From: DATFDN01 sp963756495
Lineage (GTDB): Bacteria > Pseudomonadota > Alphaproteobacteria > Acetobacterales > Acetobacteraceae
Assembly: GCA_963756495.1 (NCBI GenBank)
Contig: CAVWNS010000013.1
Coordinates: 58,255 to 122,254, forward strand
DNA length: 64,000 nt
Direction of reading: 5' to 3'
Part shown: one piece after another, positions 38,065-46,510 of the stretch
Layout: the number at the start of each line of letters is the position of its first letter
How positions within the stretch are numbered: position 1 is the stretch's first letter
Notes under the pieces: model-generated
What the model saw: the letters and a program-made list of their open reading frames with translations, nothing else
Database searches by the model: none
Told to the model about the DNA's origin: nothing
Position numbers and translations under genes: made by a program

Positions 38065-38133
38065 TCAGAACAGGGCGACCAGCGCGACGCCGCCAACTAT
38101 CATCGCCACCGGGTAAAGGAACATGCTCGTCAT
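38065..38133 (-). CDS. Possible 22-residue membrane peptide
   Basis: A 22-codon frame starts 20 bases after the permease stop. CGGAGGCCGACCGGC precedes its ATG, so a good Shine-Dalgarno core (GGAGG) is spaced about nine bases away. The peptide MTSMFLYPVAMIVGGVALVA plus two residues is almost wholly hydrophobic, enough for one membrane span. Its position just behind a transporter resembles the short subunits of some transport systems (for example KdpF), but no homologue is known to me. It could be a chance frame. Confidence 0.4.
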   Translation of the reverse strand: MTSMFLYPVAMIVGGVALVALF

Positions 38134-38153
38134 GCCGGTCGGCCTCCGTGGGT

Positions 38154-39413
38154 TCACGCGGGATGGATCAGCAGCAGCGCGCCGAGTGCGAGCAGCAGCG
38201 CGGGCGGCATCACCACGATGCCGAGCTTCAGGAACGTCCAGGCGCCCACGCTCTGGCCGTCGCGACGCAGCGCGGTGAGCCAGAGGATGGTCGCCAGCGA
38301 GCCGGTGACGGACAGGTTGGGACCGAGATCGACGCCGATCAGCACGGCCCCGGAAACCGCGTGCGGCACCCCGGCCGCCTGCACGGCGTGGCCGGCGATC
38401 AGCCCGACGGGCAGGTTGTTCATCACGTTGCAGGCGATCGCCAGCACGACCCCGGCGCCCCACGCGGTCTGCGCGGCCGAGTGCCGGGCCGCCGCGTGCA
38501 GCATGGTGCTAAGCGCGCTCAGCACCCCGGTCGTGGCGAGGGATTCGACGAGGACGAACAGCCCGGCCACCAGCGGCGGCACTCCCCAGGACACCCCCCG
38601 CAGCACGCCCCAGGGCGCCTCGCGCTTGCGGAGCAGGACGACGGTGGCCGTCGCGAGGCCGGCGATGCAGGTCGGCAGGCCGAGCTGGATGTCGATGGCC
38701 GAGGCGCCCATGAGCACGATGGCGGTCGCGGCGATCCCGTAGGCGGCGGTCCGTCCGCCGCTGGACAGCTCCGGCACGTCCACCTCCGCCGCGATCTCCT
38801 GGCGCAGCGCCCGAAGCTGCATCAGGCGCAGCGCGAGATAGGTCGCGCCGATCGACAGCAGGGCGGACGGCGCATAGCGGGGCAGCCATTCCATCAGCGG
38901 CGGCATGTGGCTGCCGTAGATCACCAGGTTCGCCGGGTTGGAGATCGGCAGCACGAAGCTGGCGGCGTTGGCGATGAACGCGCAGACGAAGAGGTAGGGC
39001 AGCGGTTCGCGCGCCTCGACCGTCTTGACAACGGCCGCGACGGCGGGCGTGAGCACGACGGCGGTGGCGTCGTTCGACAGGAAGATCGTGACGAGGGTGC
39101 CGACCAGGTACACCAGCGTGAAGAGACGCCGCGCCGAGCCCTTGGCCAGCCGGGCGGCCCGCGCGGCCAGCCAATCGAACAGCCCCTCGCGGCGGGCGAG
39201 TTCGGCGAGGATCATCATGCCGATCAGGAACAGATAGACGTCCATCCCCTTGGCCACGCCGTTCAGCGCGTCGGCCACCGGCAGCAGCCCGAGCACCACC
39301 AGCAGGACGGCCCCCACCACGGCCCAGACCCACTCCGGCACCTTCCACGGGCGGATGATCACGCCTGCGGTGGCCAGGGCCGCGATGCCCCAGGTCAGCA
39401 CGGGGCCGGGCAT
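38154..39413 (-). CDS. ArsB/NhaD (ion transporter superfamily) permease
   Basis: This 419-residue polytopic membrane protein has about 10-11 hydrophobic segments. Family signatures are the LFLIGMMILAELARREGLFDWL run and IFLSNDATAVVLTPAVAAVV in the first half, and ACNVMNNLPVGLIAGHAV with GVDLGPNLSVTGSLATILWL in the second; the NDAT and NNLP repeats form the two inverted hairpins. Members carry arsenite, sodium/proton or dicarboxylates. Lack of ars genes nearby leaves the substrate open. A strong sigma-54 promoter with an upstream inverted repeat precedes it (39463-39568), so it is probably controlled by the adjacent regulator. Confidence 0.88.
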   Translation of the reverse strand: MPGPVLTWGIAALATAGVIIRPWKVPEWVWAVVGAVLLVVLGLLPVADALNGVAKGMDVYLFLIGMMILAELARREGLFDWLAARAARLAKGSARRLFTLVYLVGTLVTIFLSNDATAVVLTPAVAAVVKTVEAREPLPYLFVCAFIANAASFVLPISNPANLVIYGSHMPPLMEWLPRYAPSALLSIGATYLALRLMQLRALRQEIAAEVDVPELSSGGRTAAYGIAATAIVLMGASAIDIQLGLPTCIAGLATATVVLLRKREAPWGVLRGVSWGVPPLVAGLFVLVESLATTGVLSALSTMLHAAARHSAAQTAWGAGVVLAIACNVMNNLPVGLIAGHAVQAAGVPHAVSGAVLIGVDLGPNLSVTGSLATILWLTALRRDGQSVGAWTFLKLGIVVMPPALLLALGALLLIHPA

Positions 39414-39462
39414 CGCACGCTCCTTTCGTCATCCGACTGGCAAGAATCCCGTAGTCCCAGGC

Positions 39463-39478
39463 AGCAAGGGCCGTGCCA
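39463..39478 (-). promoter_or_regulatory. Sigma-54 promoter upstream of the permease gene
   Basis: Read on the minus strand the sequence TGGCACGGCCCTTGCT matches the -24/-12 consensus (TGGCACG-N4-TTGCT), with GG and GC exactly ten bases apart. The predicted start of transcription lies about 40 bases before the permease ATG. It starts 26 bases after the end of the regulator gene. Confidence 0.88.
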
Positions 39479-39504
39479 CTCGGGAAGTCGTGAGGGCTGT
39501 TGGA

Positions 39505-40887
39505 CTATTCCCCTGACGCCGGCGCGCGCGTGTCCGGATCGAGGACGGGGCCCGTCCGCTTTCCGGACTGCTCCAGCCCGTACCGGCGGATCTTCGCGTG
39601 CAGGAGCTGGCGGTGGATGTTGAGGCGTCGTGCGGCCTCGGTGCGGTTGCCGGCGCAGGCCGCCAGTGCCTGGCGGATCATTGCCGCCTCCAGGCGGGCG
39701 ACGGCCGTGGGCAGGTCTCCCTCCAGCCAGTCCGCCGTCGCCTCGCGCGGCGCTGGAACGAGGAAGGCCAGGTCGGCGCCGTTGACCACGGGATGGCGGA
39801 CCATCGCCGCCACCCGCTCCATGACGTTGCGCAACTCGCGCACGTTGCCGGGCCAGGAATGCGCGAGCAGGCGGCTCGCGGCGTCCGCGCCGAGGCGCTT
39901 CGGCGGGCCTTGAGCGGCGGCGACAAGAAAGTGCTCGGCAAGGGGGACGATGTCGGCCAGCCGCTCGCGCAGCGGCGGCAGTTCCACGGGCACGACGCCC
40001 AGCCGATAGAACAGATCCTCGCGGAAGCGCCCCTGGCGGACATGCGCGACGAGGTCCTGGTGGGTGGCCGCGACGATCCGCACGTTGACCCCGACGGGAC
40101 GTCCGCCGAGCGGGGTCACGATCCGCTCCTGCAACACCCGCAGCAGCTTGGCTTGCATAGCAAGGTCCATGTCGCCGATCTCGTCGAGGAAGAGCGTGCC
40201 GCCATCGGCTTCGCGGAACGAACCGAGCCGGTCCGCCACCGCCCCGGTGAAGGCGCCGCGCACATGCCCGAACAGCTCGCTTTCCAGCAGGTCGCGTGGA
40301 ATGGCGGCGCAGTTCACGGCGACGAACGGCTTGCGCGCGCGCTTGCCGTGGCGATGGATCGCGCGCGCCACCACCTCCTTGCCGGTGCCGGTCTCGCCGG
40401 TAATCAGGACCGTGGAGTCCGTGTCGGCCAGCATGCCGATCGCCTTCTGCACCTCGCGCATCGCGGGGCTGGACCCGACCAGGTCGCCTGCCTCGGTCGC
40501 CATGGCCAATGGCAGGGGCATGGGCGAGGTGCGCGGCAGCATCCGCCCGACCAGCGCCTCCAGGTCGGCCCGCCCGACCGGCTTGGCGAGGTGATCGACC
40601 GCGCCCATGCGCATCGCCTCGATGGTGTTGGCGGCGGTGGGCACGGCGGTGAGGATGGCGACAGGCGGGGGCGTCGGCAGCGCGCGGATGCGCCGCAGTA
40701 CCTCCAGCCCGTCCAGCCCCGGCATCCGCAGATCGAGCAGGACGGCGTCCACGCCAGGGTGGCGCAGGCGCGACAGGGCGGCCGCGCCATCCGGGGCCTC
40801 GAGGGGCACATGGCCCAGATCGGTCAGCGTTTCGGCGATGCCCTCCCGCAGGGCCGCGTCGTCATCGACGATCAGGATGGTTGCCAC
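39505..40887 (-). CDS. Sigma-54-dependent response regulator (NtrC family)
   Basis: This 460-residue protein has an N-terminal receiver domain (ILIVDDDAALREG, phosphoacceptor Asp52 in LDLRMPG). A AAA+ domain follows, with GETGTGKE, GGTLFLDEIGD and the sigma-54 contact loop HVRGAFTGA. It ends with a Fis-type HTH (NRTEAARRLNIHRQLLHAKI). A GTG start with GGAG upstream is chosen since the receiver then starts directly. It overlaps the histidine kinase gene by 16 bases. The C-terminal coding sequence contains an inverted repeat (39554-39568) matching one upstream of 43198, probably its own binding site. Confidence 0.93.
   Translation of the reverse strand: MATILIVDDDAALREGIAETLTDLGHVPLEAPDGAAALSRLRHPGVDAVLLDLRMPGLDGLEVLRRIRALPTPPPVAILTAVPTAANTIEAMRMGAVDHLAKPVGRADLEALVGRMLPRTSPMPLPLAMATEAGDLVGSSPAMREVQKAIGMLADTDSTVLITGETGTGKEVVARAIHRHGKRARKPFVAVNCAAIPRDLLESELFGHVRGAFTGAVADRLGSFREADGGTLFLDEIGDMDLAMQAKLLRVLQERIVTPLGGRPVGVNVRIVAATHQDLVAHVRQGRFREDLFYRLGVVPVELPPLRERLADIVPLAEHFLVAAAQGPPKRLGADAASRLLAHSWPGNVRELRNVMERVAAMVRHPVVNGADLAFLVPAPREATADWLEGDLPTAVARLEAAMIRQALAACAGNRTEAARRLNIHRQLLHAKIRRYGLEQSGKRTGPVLDPDTRAPASGE
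39554..39568. promoter_or_regulatory. Predicted activator-binding inverted repeat (site B)
   Basis: GTCCG-CTTTC-CGGAC is a perfect 5-bp inverted repeat lying inside the 3' end of the response-regulator gene, 75 bases upstream of the sigma-54 promoter of the permease. It differs from site A at 43335 by a single spacer base. Coding constraint could explain part of the sequence but not the match in spacing and sequence. Confidence 0.72.
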
Positions 40888-42341
40888 GCCAGCTCCAACG
40901 CGAATGTGGCGCCGTGCCCGTCGCCCCCGGCCGAAAGCAGGATCACCCGCCCGCCCTGCGCCTCGGCAAACTCGCGCGCGATCGCCAGACCGAGCCCGGT
41001 GCCGTCGGGCCGACCCGTCACGAAAGGCTCGAACAGGCTGTCCCGCAGTTCCGGGGCGATGCCGGGGCCGGTGTCCGCGACGAGGATGCGCAGGAGCGCG
41101 CACGCCCCGGCCGCACCCTCTGTCGCGCTGATCGTGACGCGTCCACCGGCGGGCGTGTGCTGGAGGGCGTTCAGGACAAGATTGCCGACCGCGCGCCGCG
41201 CGAGCCCCGGGTCGAACTGGCCCGTCATGGGGGGCACGGCGACCGCGATCGAGACCGCGCGGGCAGCCGCCAGGTCCCGGAACTCGTCGGCAACGCCCGC
41301 GACGAAGGCGGCGACATCCACCGCCTCCCACACCGCCGCGCGCCGCTGGGTCAAGGCCAGCAATTGCGAAACCAGCCCGTCCAGGCGGGCGGTCTGCGTG
41401 AGAACGGTCCCCAGGGCGCTCCGCATGCGGGCCGGATCGCCCGCCAGGGCATTCTCGGCCCGCAGCCGCATGGCGGCGATGGGATTGCGGATCTCGTGGG
41501 CGACGCCCGCGGCCACGCGGCCCAAGGCGGCCAGGCGCTCCGAAGCCGCCACCCGGCGTGCCAGCGCGTCAGCACGATGGCGAGCCTCCGCCAGCCGGCG
41601 CCCGGCCTCGTTCAGCGCGCTGATGATCCGGTCGAGTTCCCTTTCCCCGGTGGGCGGAAGCTCCGGGAGGGAGCCCTCGCTCTGCCCGGCCAGCGCGGCC
41701 TCCATGCGGCCGACATGGCGTGACCAGGAGACGACGAGCCAAGCCAGCCAAGCGGACATGCCGGCCATGAGGACGAGCAGCACGCCGAGACCCGCGCGCA
41801 ACCGCTCGATCCCGGGTGTGGCCCGCACGCGGGTCATGGCCCAGCCCGTCGCGTCCGGGATGGGGCCACGCAGCGGGCAGGCATCGAGCAGCAGCGTCTC
41901 GGCGCGCGATACCGAGCGGACGGACACCGGCTGGTCGTCCCGCGCCGCCCGCTCGTTGGCCGACCGGATCGGGTTGATCTCGGCTTGCGGCAGGTCGGTC
42001 TTGGGGCCGGTGCCGGCATAGGTCGGGAAGGCATAGGCGAGGGAGCCCGTGCCCGCCTCCCAGATGCCGCCCTCGATGCCGTCCTGGTGCGCGAGCGCCA
42101 CGGTCACGACCGCCGACAGGCCGTGCAGCAGGGTGGCGTCGGGAGCGCCGGTCCAGCCGCTCACGTAGAAATCGTATCGATCTCGGATCATATCGCAGGA
42201 CCGGGCGACCACCGCTTCGGCCCGTTGGGTCTGGGCGGCGGTCGTCTGGTCATAGAACTGCACGAGCATGACAGCGAGCGCCAGGCACGCCGCCAGCGTC
42301 AGCAGCCAGAGCGCGAAAAGCCGGGAGCGGAGCGAGTGCAC
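40872..42341 (-). CDS. Membrane sensor histidine kinase
   Basis: This 489-residue protein has TM1 near residues 8-28, a periplasmic sensor segment of about 150 residues, TM2 near 185-207 (GLGVLLVLMAGMSAWLAWLV) and a HAMP-like linker. HisKA follows with the phosphorylated histidine in GVAHEIRNPIAAMRL, and then HATPase_c with NLVLNALQHTP, DTGPGIAPEL and GTGLGLAIAREF. The sensor region lacks a recognisable ligand-binding family; two cysteines are present (one in RSCDMIR, one in DACPLRG). It is coupled to the response regulator by overlapping genes, so the two form a two-component system. Confidence 0.9.
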   Translation of the reverse strand: MHSLRSRLFALWLLTLAACLALAVMLVQFYDQTTAAQTQRAEAVVARSCDMIRDRYDFYVSGWTGAPDATLLHGLSAVVTVALAHQDGIEGGIWEAGTGSLAYAFPTYAGTGPKTDLPQAEINPIRSANERAARDDQPVSVRSVSRAETLLLDACPLRGPIPDATGWAMTRVRATPGIERLRAGLGVLLVLMAGMSAWLAWLVVSWSRHVGRMEAALAGQSEGSLPELPPTGERELDRIISALNEAGRRLAEARHRADALARRVAASERLAALGRVAAGVAHEIRNPIAAMRLRAENALAGDPARMRSALGTVLTQTARLDGLVSQLLALTQRRAAVWEAVDVAAFVAGVADEFRDLAAARAVSIAVAVPPMTGQFDPGLARRAVGNLVLNALQHTPAGGRVTISATEGAAGACALLRILVADTGPGIAPELRDSLFEPFVTGRPDGTGLGLAIAREFAEAQGGRVILLSAGGDGHGATFALELAWQPS

Positions 42342-42387
42342 GATCGTGGCGTTGAAGGTTCCTGATTTTCAACGAAGACAGCCGCCG

Positions 42388-42429
42388 CCCGTTCGGTGGC
42401 GCGGATGCGTCCGCGCGCGACCGAACGGG
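42388..42429. terminator. Long GC hairpin between exported-protein gene and kinase gene
   Basis: CCCGTTCGGT at 42388 pairs with ACCGAACGGG at 42420, and an inner GCGCGGA/TCCGCGC pair extends the stem. The hairpin lies in the 98-base gap between the exported protein and the kinase gene. It has no T-run on the minus strand, so it may attenuate readthrough, not fully stop it. Confidence 0.55.
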
Positions 42430-42439
42430 GGCGCCAGGC

Positions 42440-43198
42440 TCAGGGACGCAGCGCGGGCGCGGCTCCATTCGCTGGCGGGGGCGGCGCGTCCTGGTCGGGC
42501 GGCGGCGGACCACGGCGACCATCAGGCGGCGGCAGGCCGTGCCTGTGCGGGGGCGGCGGCGGCGCGACTTGCGTGGCCTGCGCCTGCGTGGGGCCGATGG
42601 ATTGGGCGGCGATGACCTTGCCGAGCGGACTCGCCATGCCGTTCCCGGAGGCGAAGACCTGCTGGCCCGGGGTCAGTTGGCTCGCCAGCCGCTGAGCCTC
42701 CGGCGGTGGCAGGCGGATGATCGTGCCATCATCGAGCAGGACGCCGTTGAGATCGCCGCGCGGTCCATGGAGTTGCTCCTTGACGCGGCCCTGGGCCTGA
42801 AGCGATTGGCCCATCCCGCCCGGACCGCGCCTGCCGGGTCCACCTCCGGGCGGCCCGTTGTCCGTCACCGTCTGCCCGGAGGCGTCGTTGGTGACCGACA
42901 TGGCCTGCACCATCGGAACCGCCGCGGCCTTCAGCCCGTGGATAGTGACGCTATCGCCGGGCCGGACCGTATAGACCAGCTCGGCGGAGAGGTGCGGTGG
43001 CAGGTGCACCTCGGTGCCGTCCTGCAGGATCAACCCGTCGACGTCGCCGCGCGGGGTCAGGCTGTACTGCGCGACCTTGCCCTTGATGGTCGGAAGCTGC
43101 TGGGCGCTTTGGCTTGCGGTCTGCTGCGCGTAGGCACCGGCCCCGGCGCCGCTCGCCAAGACGACGGCGAGCAGTGCGTATCTGAGCTTGAAAGCCAT
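42440..43198 (-). CDS. Exported protein with two internal beta-rich repeats and a Pro-rich tail
   Basis: This 252-residue protein has a Sec signal (YALLAVVLASGAGAGAYAQQ). Two homologous segments follow: residues 39-86 (GKVAQYSLTPRGDVDGLILQ, DGTEVHLPP, RPGDSVTIHG) and residues 136-184 (GRVKEQLHGPRGDLNGVLL, DDGTIIRLPP, TPGQQVFASG). The GDxxGxxLxDGTxxxLPP pattern resembles DUF5666/OB-like domains. The C-terminus is Pro/Gly/Asp-rich (PPPPPHRHGLPPPDGR) and might be a metal-binding or wall-spanning tail. It is periplasmic or outer-surface. A sigma-54 promoter sits 47 bases upstream and AGGAGGAC is the ribosome site. Confidence 0.8.
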   Translation of the reverse strand: MAFKLRYALLAVVLASGAGAGAYAQQTASQSAQQLPTIKGKVAQYSLTPRGDVDGLILQDGTEVHLPPHLSAELVYTVRPGDSVTIHGLKAAAVPMVQAMSVTNDASGQTVTDNGPPGGGPGRRGPGGMGQSLQAQGRVKEQLHGPRGDLNGVLLDDGTIIRLPPPEAQRLASQLTPGQQVFASGNGMASPLGKVIAAQSIGPTQAQATQVAPPPPPHRHGLPPPDGRRGPPPPDQDAPPPPANGAAPALRP

Positions 43199-43244
43199 GG
43201 TGTCCTCCTAATTAGTCCGGGCAGAGCGCCCGTGTCCCTATGGT

Positions 43245-43260
43245 TGCAGGCCGCGTGCCA
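43245..43260 (-). promoter_or_regulatory. Sigma-54 promoter of the exported-protein gene
   Basis: On the minus strand TGGCACGCGGCCTGCA matches the -24/-12 consensus with one change in the -12 box (CTGC for TTGC). GG and GC are separated by exactly ten bases. The predicted transcript starts about 35 bases before the ATG at 43198. Confidence 0.82.
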
Positions 43261-43334
43261 GCATTTAGCTCATTGTAAGTGCATGGCTTTCATTCGGACC
43301 GCCGATGCTCCGCGTCCGGCGCGGAGACGAGGAT

Positions 43335-43349
43335 GTCCGCTTTTCGGAC
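43335..43349. promoter_or_regulatory. Predicted activator-binding inverted repeat (site A)
   Basis: GTCCG-CTTTT-CGGAC lies 74 bases upstream of the sigma-54 promoter at 43245. It matches site B (39554) in sequence and spacing to the promoter. A further CGGAC/GTCCG pair (43295 and 43314) lies between it and the promoter and could be a second contact. Confidence 0.72.
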
Positions 43350-43425
43350 GGGGTCGGACTGGCGGGGGCCGCCTTGAGCGCCTTGGAGCGGGCGCGCATT
43401 ATTGGGTGAGCGCGAAGAGGCAATG

Positions 43426-44377
43426 ATGCGGATCGGCTTCAACCTGCCCAACAGCGGCGCCTTCACCGATCCGGCGGTGATGGCCCGTATCGCGCGCGAG
43501 GGCGAGGCGCTCGGCTACGACTACCTGACGCTGACCGATCATGTCGTGCTGCCCGATACCGACGCGCCCGGCTATCCCTACTCGGAGACCGGGGAGTTCC
43601 TGTCCGGCACGCCCGCCATCCGCCACGAGCTGCTGGCGGCCATCGCCTGGGTCGCGGCCAAGACCGAGCGCATCCGGCTGGTCACGGCGGTCCTGGTCGT
43701 GCCGCATCGCCCGGCGGTGCTGGCGGCCAAGATGCTGGCGAGCATCGACGTGCTCTCGGGAGGGCGCCTGGTCGTCGGGATCGGCGCGGGCTGGCTGAAG
43801 GCCGAGTTCGACGCCGTCGCGACCACGCCGTTCGCCGAGCGCGGCGCGGTCACCGACGAGTATCTGCTGGCGTTCCGCGCGTTGTGGACTGAGCGCCGGC
43901 CCCGGTTCGCGGGCAAGTACACCGGCTTCGAGAACGTGGTGCTGGAGCCGAAGCCCGTGCAAAGGCCGCACCCGCCGATCTGGGTGGGCGGCGAGAGCCC
44001 GCCGGCGCTGCGCCGCGCCGCCCGGCTGGGCAACGCATGGTACCCGATCGGCACCAACCGCGCGCATCCGTTCGAACTCGCTGTCCCGGCTGCAAGCGGG
44101 GATCGCGCGGCTGCGCACGCTCGCCGCCGATGCGGGGCGCGATCCGGCGGCGGTCGGCGTGGTCTATCGCGTGAAGCGTCTGGGCGAGGGTGTGCCGGCA
44201 CGGGCCGGGGACGGGGAGCGCCGGCTGTTCTCCGGGTCGGACCCGGACATCCTTGCCGACCTGCGGGCGCTGGATCAGGCGGGCGTCACCGGGCTCGACG
44301 TCGATATCGAGCGCGCGGACCCGGACGCCTCGGTGGCGGAACTGCGCCGGCTGCGGGCGTTGCTGGCGCGCATCTGA
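43426..44377 (+). CDS. Luciferase-like (LLM, probably F420- or FMN-dependent) oxidoreductase (one apparent wobble indel)
   Basis: The corrected protein has 316 residues: MRIGFNLPNSGAFTDP, YLTLTDHVVLP, RLVTAVLVVPHRPAVLAAK and GGRLVVGIGAGWLKAEFDA match the LLM F420-dependent family. A doubled base at 44079-44080 (CTC and CTG before CTG) separates the first 218 codons from the rest; removing it gives 317 codons. The ATG at 43426 has better spacing to GAGG than the one three bases before. The substrate is unknown. It is divergent from the exported-protein gene. Confidence 0.85.
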
Positions 44378-44433
44378 CCCTTGCCCCCTCGCCCGCGCGC
44401 CTCTATGCGTGCCGTGCCAAGGGACCTCGTTCA

Positions 44434-44504
44434 GCGGGTGTAGTTCAATGGTAGAACGGCAGCCTTCCAAGCTGCTCACGGGGGTTCGATTCCCCCCACC
44501 CGCT
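44434..44504 (+). tRNA. tRNA-Gly (UCC)
   Basis: The 71-base sequence folds as a cloverleaf: acceptor GCGGGTG/CACCCGC, D arm GTTC-AATGGTA-GAAC, anticodon stem GCAGC/GCTGC with loop CTTCCAA (anticodon TCC), and a T arm GGGGG-TTCGATT-CCCCC. The discriminator is T. CCA is not encoded. Confidence 0.95.
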
Positions 44505-44611
44505 CCCGTCCATCCCGCGCCGGAATTCGTTAAGCGGAGATGAACGGCGATTGTACAATTCAGCGGCGAATTTTCGCGGGTTTGTACAATTCGCGGAGGT
44601 TCGGGACCGTC

Positions 44612-46502
44612 TCAGAACCCGAACATATGGTCGAGCGAGAACCCGCCCGCCTCGTCCATCAGCCCATGGTACCCGAACAGCCGGCAGGTCGCGTCGCGCA
44701 CCAGCACGTAGCCGGTCGGCCCGGCCGCAACCAGCCGATCGTCGCCGAACACCGCGTGCGGCCAGATCAGCGCCGAACCCGAGCAGGCAATGGCGATCCG
44801 CTCCTCGGCCATGACCTTGCCGTCGGCGTCGTGCAGCACCAGCGTGGTGGACGAGTGGGCGTGCCACGGCGCGGAGGCCGGATAGATCACCGCGGCGAAG
44901 CTCCGCCGGCTTGCGTCTCCCAGCTTGAGGAACAGCCGCGTCGAAAGGCCCGGCGGCGGCCCGCTATAGGATTGCGGCTCGTCGCGATAGGTCATGATCG
45001 TATTGAAGATATGGGCGCCGAAGCTCGAATTCCGCGACGTGGCCGGTCTCGCGGTGCTCGTAGCGGAACAGCGCGTGCAGCCAGCCGTCCGCCTCGCCGC
45101 CGGCCCGAAAGTCATAGACCAGCTCGGCATGGGCCGCCTCCAGCTCGGCCACCGCGTCGAGATCGAGCGCGAGGTCGTGCGCTCGGTCCAGGCAGCCCAG
45201 GAAGCGCTCGGCGATCTTGCGACCCCCGGCATCGAACACATCGAGGCGTACCGGCAGGCTCGTCTGCGTGGTCGCCATCGGCGTCGGCTGCACGATGGTG
45301 CGGAACCTGGCCGGGTCCAGCACCGGGAAGGGCAGCAGGTAGTTGCGGCCGAGCGGGGCGGGTAGCGACGGGATCGCGGGGTCGGCGCGCAGGTCGGCGC
45401 GCTCGACGTTCACGTGCGCGATCCGGGTCCGCCCGTCGCGCACCACCTCGTAACGCGGCCGCACGACGTGGCGCCCGGCGCGCAACTCGACCTGCGCGGG
45501 CCACCGCACGGAGGACAGCATGGCGCCGACGTCGAGCGCCACGGTGGCGAACGGCCCGACGGCACGATCGAGCACCGACGGGCGCTCCGCCCCCATGCGG
45601 TCGAGCGTCACCGAGCCGGGCGGGATGGCGGCCGCATGGCTGTTCTGCAGCCACAGGATCACCCGCTCGTCGGCGCGCGGCGCGGGCAGGCCCGCGTAGC
45701 GATCGGATGGCCAGGCGTTGGCGTCGTGGGTGCAGGAGAGCGACGGCCCGCCGGCCGAGTCGTATGTGTCGAGCGCGTACTTGACGACGTCGTGCCCCGC
45801 CGCCCTGATGACATGCAGGAATAGCTGCCCGGTGAAGGCGGGCAGGCGGAAGCGGGCGCGCAGTTCCTGGCTGTCGATCGCGAAGCCGCCTTGCCCCTCG
45901 GGCAGCCGCTCCTCCCACGTCGCGAGCGTGGTGCCGGCGGCGTCGAAGAGCCGCAGCCACAGCCGCACCGCCCGCGCGCCGTAGCCGGCCCAGTAGTTGG
46001 CCGAGACCAGCCGGGTCGAGAGCCCATCCTGGTCGCGGAGGAAGGCGAAATTGGTGGCGAAGTTGAGCCGGTCGAGATAGCGCGCCGGGTTGGTCAGCAG
46101 CGTCTCCGGCAGCCGTGCCTCGTCGAGGGTCAGCACCCGTACTCCGCGCGGCACCAGCGAGGCAATGCGTTCCGCTACGCGGGCGGCATCGAAGGCGGCG
46201 ATCAGGACGGCGCGCGGCGCCGCATTCCGCAAGTCGATCAGCGGGCGCGCGACTAGGCCGGCCCGGGTCTGGCCAACCGCCTGCACGTCATGGACGTAGA
46301 GCGCGTCCACGCCGGGCGGCGCGGGATGCAGGGCCAGCAGCGCCTCGGCGATGCCGTCCGGGTCATAGAGCGCGACCGGCCCGCCGAGCGCGGCCAAGGT
46401 CGCATAGAGGCGGGCAACGCCCTCGGCGGCGAGCGGATGAGCCAGCGCCTTGTAGAGGACGTTGCCGCCTGCGCGTGCGTCGAAGGTCTGGATCTGGAGC
46501 AT
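44612..46502 (-). CDS. Large protein of unknown function, partner of ELM1-like gene (one apparent wobble indel)
   Basis: The corrected protein has 629 residues and no signal peptide or membrane span. It starts MLQIQTFDARAGGNVLYKALAH, and its first 150 residues look alpha/beta (RAVLIAAFDAARVAERIASL). The later part is beta-rich with many aromatic and arginine residues (RLWLRLFDAAGTTLATWEE, LFLHVIRAAGHDVVKYAL, TTLVLHDADGKVMAEERI). I do not recognise a family. One extra base near 45024 (GAG/GAC) splits it; correction yields 630 codons. It lies 8 bases after the ELM1-like gene and is almost certainly co-transcribed with it. Confidence 0.72.
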
Positions 46503-46510
46503 GGCGATTC

